Source: Cordylochernes scorpioides
Taxonomy: Eukaryota; Arthropoda; Arachnida; Pseudoscorpiones; Chernetidae
Reading direction: 5' to 3'
Assembly (NCBI GenBank): GCA_030710605.1
Contig: CP092886.1
Coordinates: 160,316,000 to 160,379,999 of the forward strand
DNA: 64,000 bases
Both the position numbers and the translations under genes were made by a program. Below are positions 10,990 through 22,827 of this stretch, in pieces. The stretch's first letter is position 1. Each line of letters begins with the position of its first letter. Below the pieces are notes generated by a model. The model saw nothing but the letters and a program-made list of their open reading frames with translations, ran no database searches and was not told where the DNA came from.

Positions 10990-12220
10990 TTATTTTATTG
11001 AATTATTGCCATAAGGATTTAGTGTCTCTAGTTTCATTAATGCCACTATACCCGACATTTCAGAAACTTCTATCAACCAATATGTGTATTTTATATATAA
11101 CTTAGCAGGATTTTTTTCATTGGGAAGACAATATGCTTGCCTCATTTTCCAAGAATTCGGTTAAAGAAAGTTTAATCAAATAATACCTCGATGATAGTGA
11201 AAAGAAGAGCTGTCAATGTTGCTGTGAACTAGTTTCATTCCTAATTGTAATCATGATGTAACTCAAATTTTTGGAACGATGTGATTCATCGGCCATGAAA
11301 TTTAGTTCAACAGAAAGCTTCAGTTTCACGTAATGTTCTAAAAACGTCACCTTATCTATATGATAGACCAATTATTGTCCTTTGATAGAACGTGAGTTCA
11401 ACCTATCTCTGAACTCACTCCAGTTTGTGGCACGTTATCTTCTCTCCAAAGGTTTCTATCAACACTATCCTGCATAGCCGTGTCCGACATACCGTCCGCA
11501 ATGGATAAATAAATAATGAGATCTGGATTTTTGTAGTATATCTATACTGGATATTGTTCTGGTATGAAATTAATTACCTGTAAGTAAATATCATTGCGTA
11601 CGCATGATGCACGAGCGTCGCAGGAAAATATATTGAAAACCAAATCTACTTTTGACTAACAGAAAGTAAATCACATCAATGACGTTTTCGGTGACCTACT
11701 CTCGCCATTTTCAGGTTGCCCTGTTATTATGATGTGTATGTGATAGATATATTTTTACAGATCTGAGAACAATAAATGTCACCTTTAGCGCATCTGATTT
11801 TATAAAATAAATATTGAAGCGAGCAAATTTGCAAGCAGGAAATACGCCCTCAAAATCTCGCGTTCCCCCCAACGTTGTCCCACAGCCACAATGGAAGGTG
11901 GGGCCAGCTGGCCCCATTGTTACGCCACGAGGAACGCCTCGCCTTTTGGCACTTGCTAATTACTGCCGAGAGAGAATATCGACTCGGGCGACCGCGGCAA
12001 TGTCGCTGCTGAATGCGTGCGTAGTTTATTGAATCCGTGGAACGGGTCGATTTCAATTTGGAAGCAACAAAGCCATTGTTTGACAGAAGAGCTCCAGAAC
12101 TGAATTTCAGCACCTATATTTAACGTAGATAGAAAGTTATTCAATTGATACTTTTTATTCTCGTTTTATTGAAACAAAACTGTTTCTAAAGAATTGATTC
12201 TTATCAACGGACTTTTAGTG
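10990..12220. other. No gene recognised
   Basis: AT-rich single-copy-looking sequence. A GC-richer patch at about 11850-12070 contains a perfect 16-bp palindrome GGGGCCAGCTGGCCCC (11900-11915). Open frames there on both strands are short and unrecognised. Confidence 0.4.
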
Positions 12221-12224
12221 ACCT

Positions 12225-12360
12225 TTCTACACTACAATACACTACTTCGATCTATTCAGAGCAACACTACAATACATTACTTAGTGCCCTTCAGAGAAAC
12301 ACACTCCAATATATAACTTAGAGCTCGTCAGAGTAACACTACAATATACTAACTACTTAA
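12225..12360 (+). repeat. About 36-bp tandem repeat, 3-4 degenerate units
   Basis: Units begin CAGAGCAACACTACAATACA, CAGAGAAACACACTCC and CAGAGTAACACTACAATATA, at about 12256, 12292 and 12329. Confidence 0.75.
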
Positions 12361-12504
12361 AGATATTTGGTACACAGTGACCTTTATTGAAGACACACGA
12401 GATAACCAAGTGTGAACAAAATTGCCTCTGACTCCTTAAAAAAAAAAAACAGACGACCGGCGAAATGAAAGAGGTTCTACTCAAGTTTAGTCCATGAGTG
12501 TATA
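12360..12504 (-). mobile_element. Tc1-like MITE, copy 2 (truncated)
   Basis: Reverse-orientation copy carrying GACCTTTATTGAAGACACAC, GAGATAACCAAGTGTGAACA and the terminus TTAGTCCATGAGTGTATA. The outer part of the other end is missing; the tandem repeat abuts it. Confidence 0.8.
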
Positions 12505-12587
12505 TACACATACCTATACACTCCCTAAAACTTATGGCGATAATTTATTCAAACACCATCACCAATAATTTTGATACATTCCCAGCT

Positions 12588-12680
12588 CTATAAGCAGAAC
12601 ATCCGAATACAATGGTACGGTCTGGCAGACCGCTAGAAGGTTCACCTCTGATGAGTCATCATCATGTCATCTTTGGTACC
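12588..12680 (-). mobile_element. Fragment of the CTGATGAG-box element
   Basis: ATAAGCAGAACATCCGAATA, GGTCTGGCAGACCGC and GGTTCACCTCTGATGAG match 16930-17030 of the fuller copy. Confidence 0.65.
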
Positions 12681-13189
12681 GAGGTCGGCCTTGTGGAAGG
12701 CCATTTCACTATGTTCTGTGCAATCTCATCATCTACTTTGTATCTGCCACACACAATTCCAGCTCACTCTAATTAATTATAATATTAAACCAACTCTTCC
12801 TTGGTCTACCTCTCCCTTTAGTCTTCATGGTGTATTCCTCCAGATATAATTGCCAATATTTGCATATATTATTTAACTAAACATACGTAGGTGCTGGGAT
12901 TACTTCGTACTTGGATATAAGCTCTCAGGATCCTTTATGGGTGTGAATGTCTCTGGAATTTTCTGTGTCGAATCTGGGATGTCTTGGTATAATATCGGTG
13001 TCAGCGCCAATATCAGACCCACGTCCCGATTGGAGACCTTGCTCCATCATGGCAAACATTCTTTATCATTTGCGAATTTTTCTGTGTATGATTCTGATTG
13101 GTAGAAGGCATCCAGGTTCACGAAGCTAACAAACGCTAAAATCTCTAAATGGGATTTTATAGTTTTACCACTTGTCTATTTTCTAGGCA
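12681..13189. other. No gene recognised
   Basis: Nothing distinctive was seen beyond short unconnected open frames. Confidence 0.4.
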
Positions 13190-13365
13190 AGAATTTTGTA
13201 AATTATTGATGGTCTGTTGGTGACGATTTTGAAAATTATTGATGAACTGTTGGTAACGATTTTGTACATTGTTGATGCTCTGTTGGGAACCATTTTTTGT
13301 ATTATTTATGCTATGTTTGGATGATATTTTGCACTATTTATGCTCTTTTGGGATCGATCGTCAAT
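13190..13365 (+). repeat. About 34-bp tandem repeat, 5 degenerate units
   Basis: Units contain ATTATTGATGGTCTGTTGG, ATTATTGATGAACTGTTGG, CATTGTTGATGCTCTGTTGG, ATTATTTATGCTATGTTTGG and ACTATTTATGCTCTTTTGGG, at a spacing of 33-34 bases. Confidence 0.8.
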
Positions 13366-13551
13366 AATTTACAATGAGATCATTAATTCGAAGTAGTAAA
13401 AAGATATTGAGAGCTTAAACAAGTACGAAGATATCCCAGAACTCCTTTTATCTATTTTAAGTGAACTTACTTTTATTCAAATTTCTTAATTATTTGTAAA
13501 CATATATTTTTATCAACAAAAATTATTTCTAATCGATATTTCAAAAATATA

Positions 13552-13790
13552 CATTCACACAACACAGTCAAAAGTTAAGGAAGTGGAAAGGACAAAGGAC
13601 TTTGATGTCGCCGGTTATCTGCGTTTTTTTTTTTTTAAAGAGAGTGAGGCAATTTTTATCACAGTTGGTTATGTCGTGTGTCTTTGATAAAGGTCACTGT
13701 ATATATAAAATATCTTTCAGCGTTATTGTCTGAATCCCGATATACATGCTAAAAGGTACAACTTCCTTAAGTGTTAGCTTTGAATGTATA
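13552..13790 (+). mobile_element. Tc1-like MITE, copy 3
   Basis: Diverged 5' end (AACACAGTCAAAAGTTAAGG), poly-T tract, CGTGTGTCTTTGATAAAGG and the core ATCCCGATATACATGCTAAA. It ends TTGAATGTATA. Confidence 0.8.
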
Positions 13791-15925
13791 TTGTGTGTTT
13801 GGCGAATGTTGTCGGTTTCCATGTGGAACGGGAGGTAACCTTTTATTTATAAGTTGAATCAACTTTTTTCTCTCCCTTCTCTTTTTTTCCTTTTTCACTT
13901 CTAAAATTCCTTGGAAAAATTTGTGAGTGAATGTACATATACATTTATTTATATTCTTTCTCTTCAATAATTTTCTATTCTTAGTTTTTTTTCTGTTTTT
14001 AAGTCGAAAAACTTATAAGACGACATATTGTATGTAGAATTGATTATTTCAAGGAATACTGGGCTCATTTGTTTCTGTATTCATCCTTGCTTTCCATTTC
14101 ATTTCTTTTCTTGCTTTTAGTTTCAGTTTGAAGAATCTCCATAAGACTACCTGACTCAATAAAAACTTTTGTTTGCAAGTCAAATAAACTGACAATTAGA
14201 AATAAATCCCTCTAAATATATGTAATATAACGTCAAGTCAGAAAGATTAATCATCGAATCCCTCATATCCAAAAGTAAGAACAGTATCAACAGGAGACAT
14301 CCCAGAACAATTCTGTCATACTCCAAATCAAGATATCATTTATCACGCCACCCCCTCCCTCCCCGTGCTCACTCTCAGTTGTAACTTCGCCCGTTGAAGA
14401 GCGAGAGATCGAAAGCTCGCAGTGTTTTTATAATGAATAAAATTATCGCGTAAGATTTTTAGATATTTTTATAAAAGTATATCGCAATTTCTAATATCTA
14501 AATATATTTAAAGCTCTTTTTTTTTTTCATAATAATCCAACTATTTTCCTTTTATTAATCATTAGTTCAATAGTTGAAAACTTAACCCTAATTCTATTGA
14601 AAAGAAAGAGGTGTCGAGAGTTTGTTAGTGAGTTCACCAACTTCCTGTAATGGAAGAATGCTATAATAAATAATTCCTTTATTTGTAAGATTGATGTCCA
14701 AACGGTCTACTGGGGAAGCCTCCCTTTCTGAAGAAACTTGTACATATTCAACTGTATATATTCTTCAAAAATTATTTACCCCATTATTATTAATTACTCT
14801 TTATTTTATCGTAATTATTTCTTTAACATTTGATTAGAAGAGTCAATTGTCAACGCTCTACTTGAGCGATCCTCCTCAGTGAAGAAGGATATGACTGCAA
14901 ACATCCGTCCTCCGCCATGACGCACATGCCGCACATCCTCAGCGTCATGGAATCCTGTGTCATTCTTCCCAGTCCGTGCTCCAAGCGCCATCTATTTGGT
15001 TTCCATTAAGAAATCTACTTTCCAATATTATCACGAAATAATATTTTCTAATAGATTAAATAATTTTTCTTAAATATTTATAGAACCTAAAAGGATCCTG
15101 GCCACAAGATTTTCAACAAGATTAAGTATGTGTCTCTATTTTCCTATTCACTAAAAACCCACAAACAAAATGAAGATATTTGTGTCGGGAGGAAATCGAT
15201 TGGGCAAAACCCATCTTCCGTCAAAATAGACCTTAATCTCTCTAGGCTTGATTGTTTTGTCGAGATATGAAATCTGGATTGTACAAAGGCCAGCTTGACG
15301 CATCACCCGTTTTACTGATGAAGTCATAAATAAAACTTTGGTTGCTCTGAACATCACAAATATATTTCAGTAGTAAAAAAAAACCTTTTTATCAGCCAGA
15401 TAAAATGATTAATTTTCAAGACATTTCGGCAAATATCTCACATATTCATCCTTAGAATCGTCGAAAATTAATTAAACCTAAATATCGCAGTCGTAAAAAT
15501 TTCAGAAGTGAAGCCGTCTTTTTACGTGAGTTTTAGTAAATTTCCAAACATACTAGAAGCCAATTAGGAGGCAAATATTTCTATCTGTGAGCTTCATAGA
15601 CAAACAATGAATGACTCATTTTAGTTTCTGTTCGTTTATTTCAAGGAAGTGTTGGGTAAAAATCACAAGAAACGTTTCATAGAAATTGATACTCCGAAAT
15701 AATCTATTTCTTACACAGACACACCTCGGCTGCCGCAGGAGAATATCAATTAGAACCTGAGGGCTGATTGGTCCAAGTCAACACTTGCCACGCAGCTGGA
15801 TCACCTATCTCTGTTGGAGGTTCTCTCGACTTCTTTACTTTGATATATATTTGGATCAAAAGTCCTAATAGGTCTTTGACGTTTTATTTCTAAAATATCA
15901 AAGTTATGTGAGTTTGTTCTTTTAT
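13791..15925. other. AT-rich, no gene recognised
   Basis: No coding frame of note and no tandem array. Poly-T/poly-A tracts are frequent. Confidence 0.4.
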
Positions 15926-15927
15926 CT

Positions 15928-16022
15928 ACACTCATGGAAAAACTTGAGGAAATTTTATATTTTAATGTCGTCTGTTTTTTTTTTGTTTGTTTAGGGAGAC
16001 AGAGGGGCAATTTTGTTCAATT
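15928..16022 (+). mobile_element. Tc1-like MITE, copy 4 (5' part only)
   Basis: Begins CTACACTCATGGAAAAACTT and runs through the poly-T tract to GGGGCAATTTTGTTCAATTC, then the family match stops. Confidence 0.75.
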
Positions 16023-16740
16023 CTCAATTTGGGCAATTGAGTATAGTATATATAGTAGCAAGTGAGTATAGTAATAGTATTACAATTTTAGTTATAGCAC
16101 ACCACAATTGTCGTTTTCCTTTGCTACAACAACAAATTATTTTCACAAATAGTTACACAGTTAATTTGAAAACTAATGTTTATGTGATAAAGGTCAATTT
16201 TGACACTTAAAGTAACTCACTATTAACTTTTCCATATACGAACAAATTATTTCTATTTATAAATGAGCGTTATAAAATTTCACTTTAATATATATACGTT
16301 TATTAACTAAATTGTTTCGTGTGATCTATAAAAACATCTTTTTGTCGAAAGACGGTTAAGTGGACACGATATAGTTGTTATTACCTCACATCAAGATTAT
16401 TTATGTTTTCCAGACGACCAAATATTGTGACATTGTTGGTCGACATCAATCACTGCCGCCGCACGCACGAATATCGCTACTGAATACTGATCGTTTAATC
16501 TGGATCCCATTTCCACTCAACCGCGTTCTAAAAGCAATTTGTTGTAAGTACGGAATTGCTACTTCCTGGAAGTTATTCGCATGAGCGCAGTACACAAAGT
16601 CGAACAGAAGAATATACACACCGACTCCATTTTGTGTCTACAAATATAATTTACCTTTAATTGAGATAAACTCAGCTTCTGTGTGACTAGAATACATATC
16701 AGGTAGTGTGTTAACACAAAGCAATAACGCCTCATCTATA
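16023..16740. other. No gene recognised
   Basis: AT-rich. A somewhat GC-richer patch at 16430-16600 shows no recognisable frame. Confidence 0.4.
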
Positions 16741-16744
16741 CATA

Positions 16745-17118
16745 TAAAATGGAAGGATTTAAAAGCACGAATGTTTCTTTTATACATAATACAAACTTCT
16801 ACTGCCCTTACTGCGATGAAAAGAGCATTGCTCGATGCAAATATTTGAATGTAATTCTACTGTCCTATAAGCTTATGTCCATAGTTTTCTTGAAAACCAT
16901 TTCTGAGATTCTTCAGTGCTGCGTATATAAGCAGAATCGTCCAATACAGTATTAGAGCTCTGAGAAGCGGTCTGGTGGATTAAATTGGCGAAACCGCTGA
17001 GAGGGTTCACCACTGATGAGCCAAGCCCTTCCAATATATTTTTTCATCGCAGTAAGGGCAGTAGAGGTTTGAATTATGTATAAAAGAAACATTCGTGCTT
17101 TTAAATCCTTCCATTTTA
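16745..17118. mobile_element. Near-complete TIR element with CTGATGAG/GGCGAAAC box
   Basis: Inverted arms of about 75 bp run inward from ATGGAAGGATTTAAAAGCAC (16749) to CTGCGATGAAAA and from the complementary TTTTCATCGCAG (about 17040) to 17115. The interior next to the right arm reads TTGGCGAAACCGCTG, then GGGTTCACCACTGATGAGCC. The arms are translatable (FYCPYCDEK), but no transposase is present, so this looks like a non-autonomous DNA element of about 370 bp. Other copies or fragments lie near 7735, 12588, 18278 and 28850. Confidence 0.7.
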
Positions 17119-17460
17119 CAGGTAGTGTGTGTTGAAGAAATAATTGGTTTAATGAGGGAAATAGGTTGAATAGACCAATTGGGAATGTAAAGGCAAGCTT
17201 GGACTCTGGCCAACATTGACCAACACCATCCTCTCCTTATTTGAGGAGAGGCAGAGAATGATGTTGTTCCTCTACGAAACTTTACAACTGGATAAAGTAC
17301 CAGGGTTCCGCCCGAGTTTGCATAAGCAATATTGTTTTAATAATTGTTGATTGTTAACAGTAGTAGTGAAGAAAAAAAAGTATTAATATATTTTATTATT
17401 ATCATTCTAAGACTCAATGATATTAAAATTATGCTGTTATTAACATATTTGGGGGTTGAA

Positions 17461-17696
17461 ACTATGAAAATAACTTCACTTAGTGTCAAAATTTCATCCG
17501 GATATAGGATGTGCAAATATATTTGTACATAACTGGGTTAAAAGTGACTTCTTCTATAACAACTCTATATAGAGTCACAGTTTCATTAGGTAGGACAAAT
17601 ATTGTGGAACGTATGCGGCACGAACACACAAATTAACATTTTAATGTTATTTGGAAAGCATAACCATGTAGAAACACTCCGAAGATCACTACTGTG
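17461..17696 (+). repeat. Direct duplication, copy 1 (partner at 19064)
   Basis: ACTATGAAAATAACTTCACT through GAAACACTCCGAAGATCACT is repeated almost unchanged about 1.6 kb downstream in the same orientation. Confidence 0.9.
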
Positions 17697-17789
17697 CTCT
17701 AATTGTTTTCTCAGCCATTTCACCCTTCTAGCACTGACTCTTGCAAACACCAAGCGATTAAAAACGTTTTGCCATAAAATGCCATAAAT

Positions 17790-18030
17790 TTGTTGGCAAA
17801 GCCCTTGTGTGAGCAGACTGCTAGGCGTCCGCTGTTGCAATAGCTAAACGCACACACAGAGCCTGTGTCCCGGAAAAGGGGACGAATGCCATTGAGCGGG
17901 TGTTGCCAAACAGAAGGACGCGCAGTGAGCGTCCATTGCCGGCAGAACTCCGCCACCACGTGGCCCCGGGGTCGTCACCCCACCGCCATGACATTCCCGC
18001 TCCCGATGTCACCACCTCGACTTCATCACG
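17790..18030. other. GC-rich island, unassigned
   Basis: A CpG-containing, GC-rich patch in AT-rich surroundings. Three overlapping open frames exist on the minus strand (60-85 codons), none recognisable. It could be part of an unrecognised exon, a promoter or an old element. Confidence 0.35.
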
Positions 18031-18277
18031 ATTTCTACTGAACTGACGGCTCTCTCAATACTTTTTTTTATTACCCTAGTACACGTGATACAGGCCATAA
18101 TAATCATAGTGGGTAGAAGTTGACGACTGCTTTTACTGTCAGTGCACCACATGTCTACACATGTGAAAAGCAGTTCGACTTATATATTATAAATAGATTC
18201 TGGTGGTATTGTTCTCGAGAAAACGATGGCAATTTAGGTATTCAATAATTTGCTAATGGGAACATTATATATATATC

Positions 18278-18345
18278 ATTGCAGTGAGGGCAGTCGAAGT
18301 TTGTTTTAATTCAAAAAGAAACATACACGTCAAAAATAGTTTAAA
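18278..18345 (-). mobile_element. Arm fragment of the CTGATGAG-box element
   Basis: ATTGCAGTGAGGGCAGTCGA followed by AAAAAGAAACATACACG matches the right arm of the copy at 16745-17118. Confidence 0.55.
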
Positions 18346-18538
18346 TTTCTTATAACAGATGACGCGCTAATGCATCATGTTAATATAAGGATTTCATAAT
18401 GATAACTTTCGAAGAAAACGTTGAATCTCGAAAATAGGTTTGAATCAAAACTACCTCGTTAATGAGGCATATAATTTTTTATTGGCGGGCTTTACAAGGC
18501 TTGCAAGCAAAAGGCTCTTCGACAAGCCCCTAGCATTA

Positions 18539-18879
18539 CAGTGGACCCTCGGTTTACGAGCACCTTGGAGTACGAGCTTTTCGCAGTACGAGCAAAATTT
18601 TTTGAAAAATTTTACCTCGGATTACGAGTGAAATTTCGCATTACGAGCAACTCGTGATGGTTGCCCGAAATTGTGATGGATGAAAATTCACTGGGATCCC
18701 TCCCTTCAGATCAGATTCGGGAAATATGTAAAATGTGGGAAACTGTGCAATTGTTCGTAGCAAGAAGAATTGCCCGAGTTTCAATTATTAAAAATAAGAA
18801 ATTAGTTTCGCACTACGAGCGTTTTGGAGTACGAGCATGGATCTGGAACGGATTATGCTCGCAAACCGAGGGTCCACTG
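18539..18879 (+). mobile_element. pogo/Tigger-like element, internally deleted
   Basis: Terminal inverted repeats are CAGTGGACCCTCGGTTTACG and its near-complement CAAACCGAGGGTCCACTG, bounded by TA on both sides (TA target duplication). Sub-terminal TTACGAGC / GCTCGTAA-like boxes repeat inside. The interior frame around 18690-18780 reads EICKMWETVQLFV, which resembles a remnant of a Tigger-type transposase C-terminus. Confidence 0.88.
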
Positions 18880-19063
18880 TACATTTAAATGGAATCATAT
18901 TAGTTTGAAAAATACATGTGAATATAGAATATATTTAAAGTAAATATAGTGTTAGACATGTCAAGAGCCTCTTGTTTTATTGCTTAAATATTGAGTATCA
19001 TTTTCAGCGCAAATGAAAATTTAATACTTGTTTGAAGCCTAGCTTAAAATATTTTAAATAAAC

Positions 19064-19297
19064 ACTATGAAAATAACTTCACTTAGTGTCAAAATTTCAT
19101 CCGGATATAGGATGTGCAAATATATTTGTACATAACCGGGTTCAAAGTGACTTCTTCTATAACAAATCTATATAGAGTCACAGTTTCATGAGGTAGGACA
19201 AATATTGTGGAACGTATGCGGCACGAACAACAAATTAACATTTTAATGTTATTTGGAAAGCAGCACCATGTAGAAACACTCCGAAGTCACTACTGTG
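19064..19297 (+). repeat. Direct duplication, copy 2 (partner at 17461)
   Basis: See 17461-17696. Only scattered substitutions and one- to two-base indels separate the copies. Confidence 0.9.
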
Positions 19298-19554
19298 TAA
19301 AACTTTCGAAATATTGCTCTAATAATATTCAGTAAGGAATTCCAAAAAATAAAAAAATATATAATAAACTATACCCATTACAGAATATATCAAAAGAATT
19401 TCAAAATAAAGGGATATTTTGCTCTAGATAAGTTTTAAGAAGGCGAATTGAAAGTGAAGACATATTGCGTTTCCTGTCTAAACTCTTTCCAAACGAGAAC
19501 TTTAAATTAAAAAAAAATTAAGCGTTTTTTTTTTTTACCTTCCTACATGACGGT

Positions 19555-20245
19555 TTGTATGCGGAGGAAGATAACGAGAAACTGGTTTACATCGAGGAAT
19601 CCATGTGAAGGAATATTACAATAAGTTGACTTACATAGAAAGATTCTATGTGGAGAAATATAACGAGAAATTGATTTAAATCGAGGAATCCATGTGAAGG
19701 AATATTACAATAAGTTGGCTTACATCGAAAGATTCTATGTGGAGAAATATAATGAGAAATTGGTTTACATCGAGGAATCCATGTGAAGGAATATTACAAT
19801 AAGTTGGCTTACATCGAAAGATTCTATGTGGAGAAATATAACGAGAAATTGGTTTACATCGAGGAATCCAAGTGAAGGAATATTACAATAAGTTGGCTTA
19901 CATCGAAAGATTCTATGTGGAAGAAGATAACGAGAAGTTGGTTTGCATCGAGGAATCCATGTGAAGGAATATTACAATAAGTTGGCTTACATCGGAAGAT
20001 TCTATGTGGAAGAAGATAACGAGAAATTGGTTTACATCGAGGAATCCATGTGAAGGAATATTACAACAAGTTGGCTTACATCGAAAGATTCTATGTGGAG
20101 AAATATAACGAGAAATTGGTTTACATAGAGGGGTTCTATGTTGCGGGAGATAACGAGAAGTAAGTTTATATCGAGGAATTCGATGTGTGTGCAGAAGATA
20201 AGAATAAGTTGGTTTATATCGAGGATTCTATGTGGGGAGATAATC
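19555..20245 (+). repeat. About 89-bp satellite built of two 44/45-bp halves
   Basis: Units read GATAACGAGAAATTGGTTTA, CATCGAGGAATCCATGTG, then AAGGAATATTACAATAAGTT, GGCTTACATCGAAAGATTCT, ATGTGGA. The halves are alike (GAGAAATTGGTTTACATCGA against AATAAGTTGGCTTACATCGA), so the unit arose by dimerisation. At the 3' edge (20130-20245) diverged single halves remain. A 110-codon minus-strand frame across the edge is incidental. Confidence 0.9.
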
Positions 20246-20540
20246 ATCAAAATGTTCAGATTGCAACATATCAAGTCAGTCCCCTTTCTTCTCAAGGGCA
20301 TTTTCCTTCTCCATGGAAAAACTCTCCGACTTGTCTCTTTTTCTCTTAACTCGGTTCTTGTCACCTTGAGAGTCCGATGCCCCCGCCCGCCACACGCTAC
20401 AAGAACGTCTTAATTGGCTTACTAAGTTTCCTCAAAGAATCTATGTCTTTGTTAGAGAAGTAGCTCTATATTCCGTGTTAATGTTTTTTTTTTTTGCTTC
20501 ACTCCTTAAAATGGAATAGAAATAATAAAATTAGTTAAAT

Positions 20541-20655
20541 TTCAGAGTGTTTCTCCTGTAGAAGGGCTTTCGTGCCCGAAATCCAGAGATTTATTAAATA
20601 AATGGTTTTAAAACGAAACTTATCCCCGGAAGCCTAATATTTCCACCTTGATAAT
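20541..20655 (+). repeat. Single arm of the CTGTAGAAGGG fold-back family
   Basis: TTTCTCCTGTAGAAGGGCTT then CGTGCCCGAAATCCAGAG, followed by CGAAACTTATCCCCGGAAGC. GGGC and GCCC pair around a 6-base loop. Confidence 0.75.
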
Positions 20656-20711
20656 AAAATCTGTTAAATATTAAATGAATAAATGAAAAATGATTGATAC
20701 ATATAAAATAT

Positions 20712-20993
20712 ATTAAAAATAGCATATCCTGACCAGGAGCACATGTGCTTTACAGAAGGCAGAGCGCCATCTGGTGGAACAGAAATCAACTAAACATTGA
20801 TTTAGCCTGTTCCCTGATATTTGGCCAACCCAATTTCTTGATAAATCAAGAAAAGCCATCCACGAACGCGTTTCGCGCTTTTCATATCAGGGAACAGGCT
20901 AAATCAATGTTTAGTTGATTTCTGTTCCACCAGATGGGGCTCTGCCTTCTGTAAAGCAAATGTGCTCCTGGTCAGGATATGCCATTTTTAATA
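20712..20993. repeat. Fold-back element, arms about 108 bp
   Basis: The left arm (ATTAAAAATAGCATATCCTG ... CTGTTCCCTGATAT) and the right arm (ATATCAGGGAACAGG ... AGGATATGCCATTTTTAAT) are near-perfect complements with only a few mismatches. The spacer holds the family box GAACGCGTTTCGCGCTTTTC. Confidence 0.92.
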
Positions 20994-20999
20994 TTGATT

Positions 21000-21880
21000 T
21001 CAACACCTGACCTTTTTATATTTTATTTTTTCTTTCGTTTTTTAATATAAAAGATGTAAAAGCTATTCCACGTGTGGTTGATATTTCCATTTTTCTTCCA
21101 TATTGTCGCGTGGGGAAATGAGGACACGCGACAAACGTCAGAATGACAAGACAATATTTTATTATCAAACACTCCGCGCCTTATTTACATAAACTTTCAC
21201 GGAGGAAAGGATAGAAATAAAATGACTACACAGTTCAGTGAAATTAATAATCTGCTGAAATAAATAATTGAAATTATTTTGCAATAAATTTTTAAAAAAA
21301 CGAGCGTACTGCGTCGTACAATACTCGTGTGGGGAATACTCTACATGGACAATTTCACAATAAGATTGTAGAGATTGCCACAGACGTTAGTGGAATTCAT
21401 TGTTGAAACTGATTAAAATTGCAGAGATGTAGGAGACCAAATGATAATTCGTCTGCAATACGTTGCTTTTAAAAAACAATTAAAAGAAAAATTTTTCAGA
21501 TACTTTCGAATTTTGACTTGTATGTATATACTCACACATATCTACAATATTTATAAATGTCAACAATGAAATTGTTTATTTCTCAAAACATAAATAAGTA
21601 TAAAAAAACCAGATTAATAAGTTCAATAATCTGTTGCTAAAATAATTGCTTTTCTTTTGCAATGAAATAATTGACACAAAGAAAAAATGTCATTTGTTTA
21701 TTTATCCATAATGTGATCAAACAAACCTTTTTTAAATCTATGGTATATTTAAAATATAAAAGGGGCATATCCTTACAGCTCATATGAGCATATTTTCATT
21801 TTTTCTTATTTTTCACACACACATATATATGAAAAAATAGTACAAATGTGATATTGTACTGGGAAAAGGTGCATAAATTA
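21000..21880. other. AT-rich, no gene recognised
   Basis: Nothing distinctive was seen. Confidence 0.4.
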
Positions 21881-22035
21881 TGAAAAAGGCATCTCCTTAT
21901 CGTGCAACTGAAAGTTGCTGATGGCTTGCGCCATCTATCAAAATAAATATCAACTATTCTCATCAATTTTTATTCCGATAGATGGCGCAAGCCATCAGCA
22001 ACTTTCAGTTGCACGATAAGGAGATGCCTTTTTCA
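21881..22035. repeat. Fold-back element with perfect 59-bp arms
   Basis: TGAAAAAGGCATCTCCTTAT ... GGCTTGCGCCATCTATC on the left is mirrored by GATAGATGGCGCAAGCC ... GAGATGCCTTTTTCA on the right. I see no mismatch over about 59 bases. Related copies lie at 24398, 33615 and 48868. Confidence 0.93.
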
Positions 22036-22825
22036 TACACATATATATTTCGGCTGAATATTCCTAGTATATTTAATGTCATTTGCTGGTATGTGGATGT
22101 TCTCGTTGTGTAAGAATATACGCAATGTCTCGGATATGTAATGTGTTATTATTATCATTTTGTGGTAGAAATATAGGATTGATAATATTTACCAATATAT
22201 GAAATGCCAAAAACCTACAAACTTGATTTTCACAATGATCGCTTAGTCAAATCGGTGGTACAAAAACAATTCGAACTATATTTTGACAACCTTATTTGCA
22301 ATATGTAAACAAATGTAGAAACCTAAATAAAACAACGTTAAATTGTCCTGAAACAAGATTGAAGTCATGTTTTGACACGTTTTTCGAGTGCGAGACACAA
22401 GAGGGCCGAGGTTTGACAATAGACAATATTGTGAGTGGCCGTGCGGGAAGGCGTGGGATGCCGTCCTTGTTATTGATTCGGTGCCTAATTGTGGTGTTGC
22501 TCAAGACGGTGGTTGTTGGGAAAGAAGCGTCTCTGCCAGAAGCGTGCTATATTAGGCCCCGGCTTTATACCCGAGCCCCTGGCATCCAGATTATGAAAAC
22601 TTTGAACTTTCTCAATACGGATTTACACTTCTAGAGATTCCATATGTTATTTCTTCAAATAAATATATTCTACAGATGTTTCCCCAGACGAATTATTGGT
22701 CTGACTTGCGAGCTATAATCCAACTTTCTACTTTAGTACAATACTTCCTCCCCTAACCAGATCTATCACTCCATGCTTAGAGAATCCTCGTCAAATACTT
22801 TCAAGATACAATAAAAGACTCCTTT
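22036..22825. other. No gene recognised; GC-richer patch at 22380-22600
   Basis: A 112-codon + frame and a 70-codon minus frame overlap here. Neither is recognisable and neither has splice or start support. Confidence 0.4.
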
Positions 22826-22827
22826 GT

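Noticed and set aside
16980-17025. Working type II hammerhead in the TIR element
   Set aside because: CTGATGA, GAA and stem II pairing are present, but only five bases (CACCA) remain for stem I, so it cannot fold as a complete ribozyme; kept only as a finding about the conserved box.
20032-20413. 110-codon minus-strand and 91-codon plus-strand frames
   Set aside because: They run across the edge of the 89-bp satellite and change frame with unit number.
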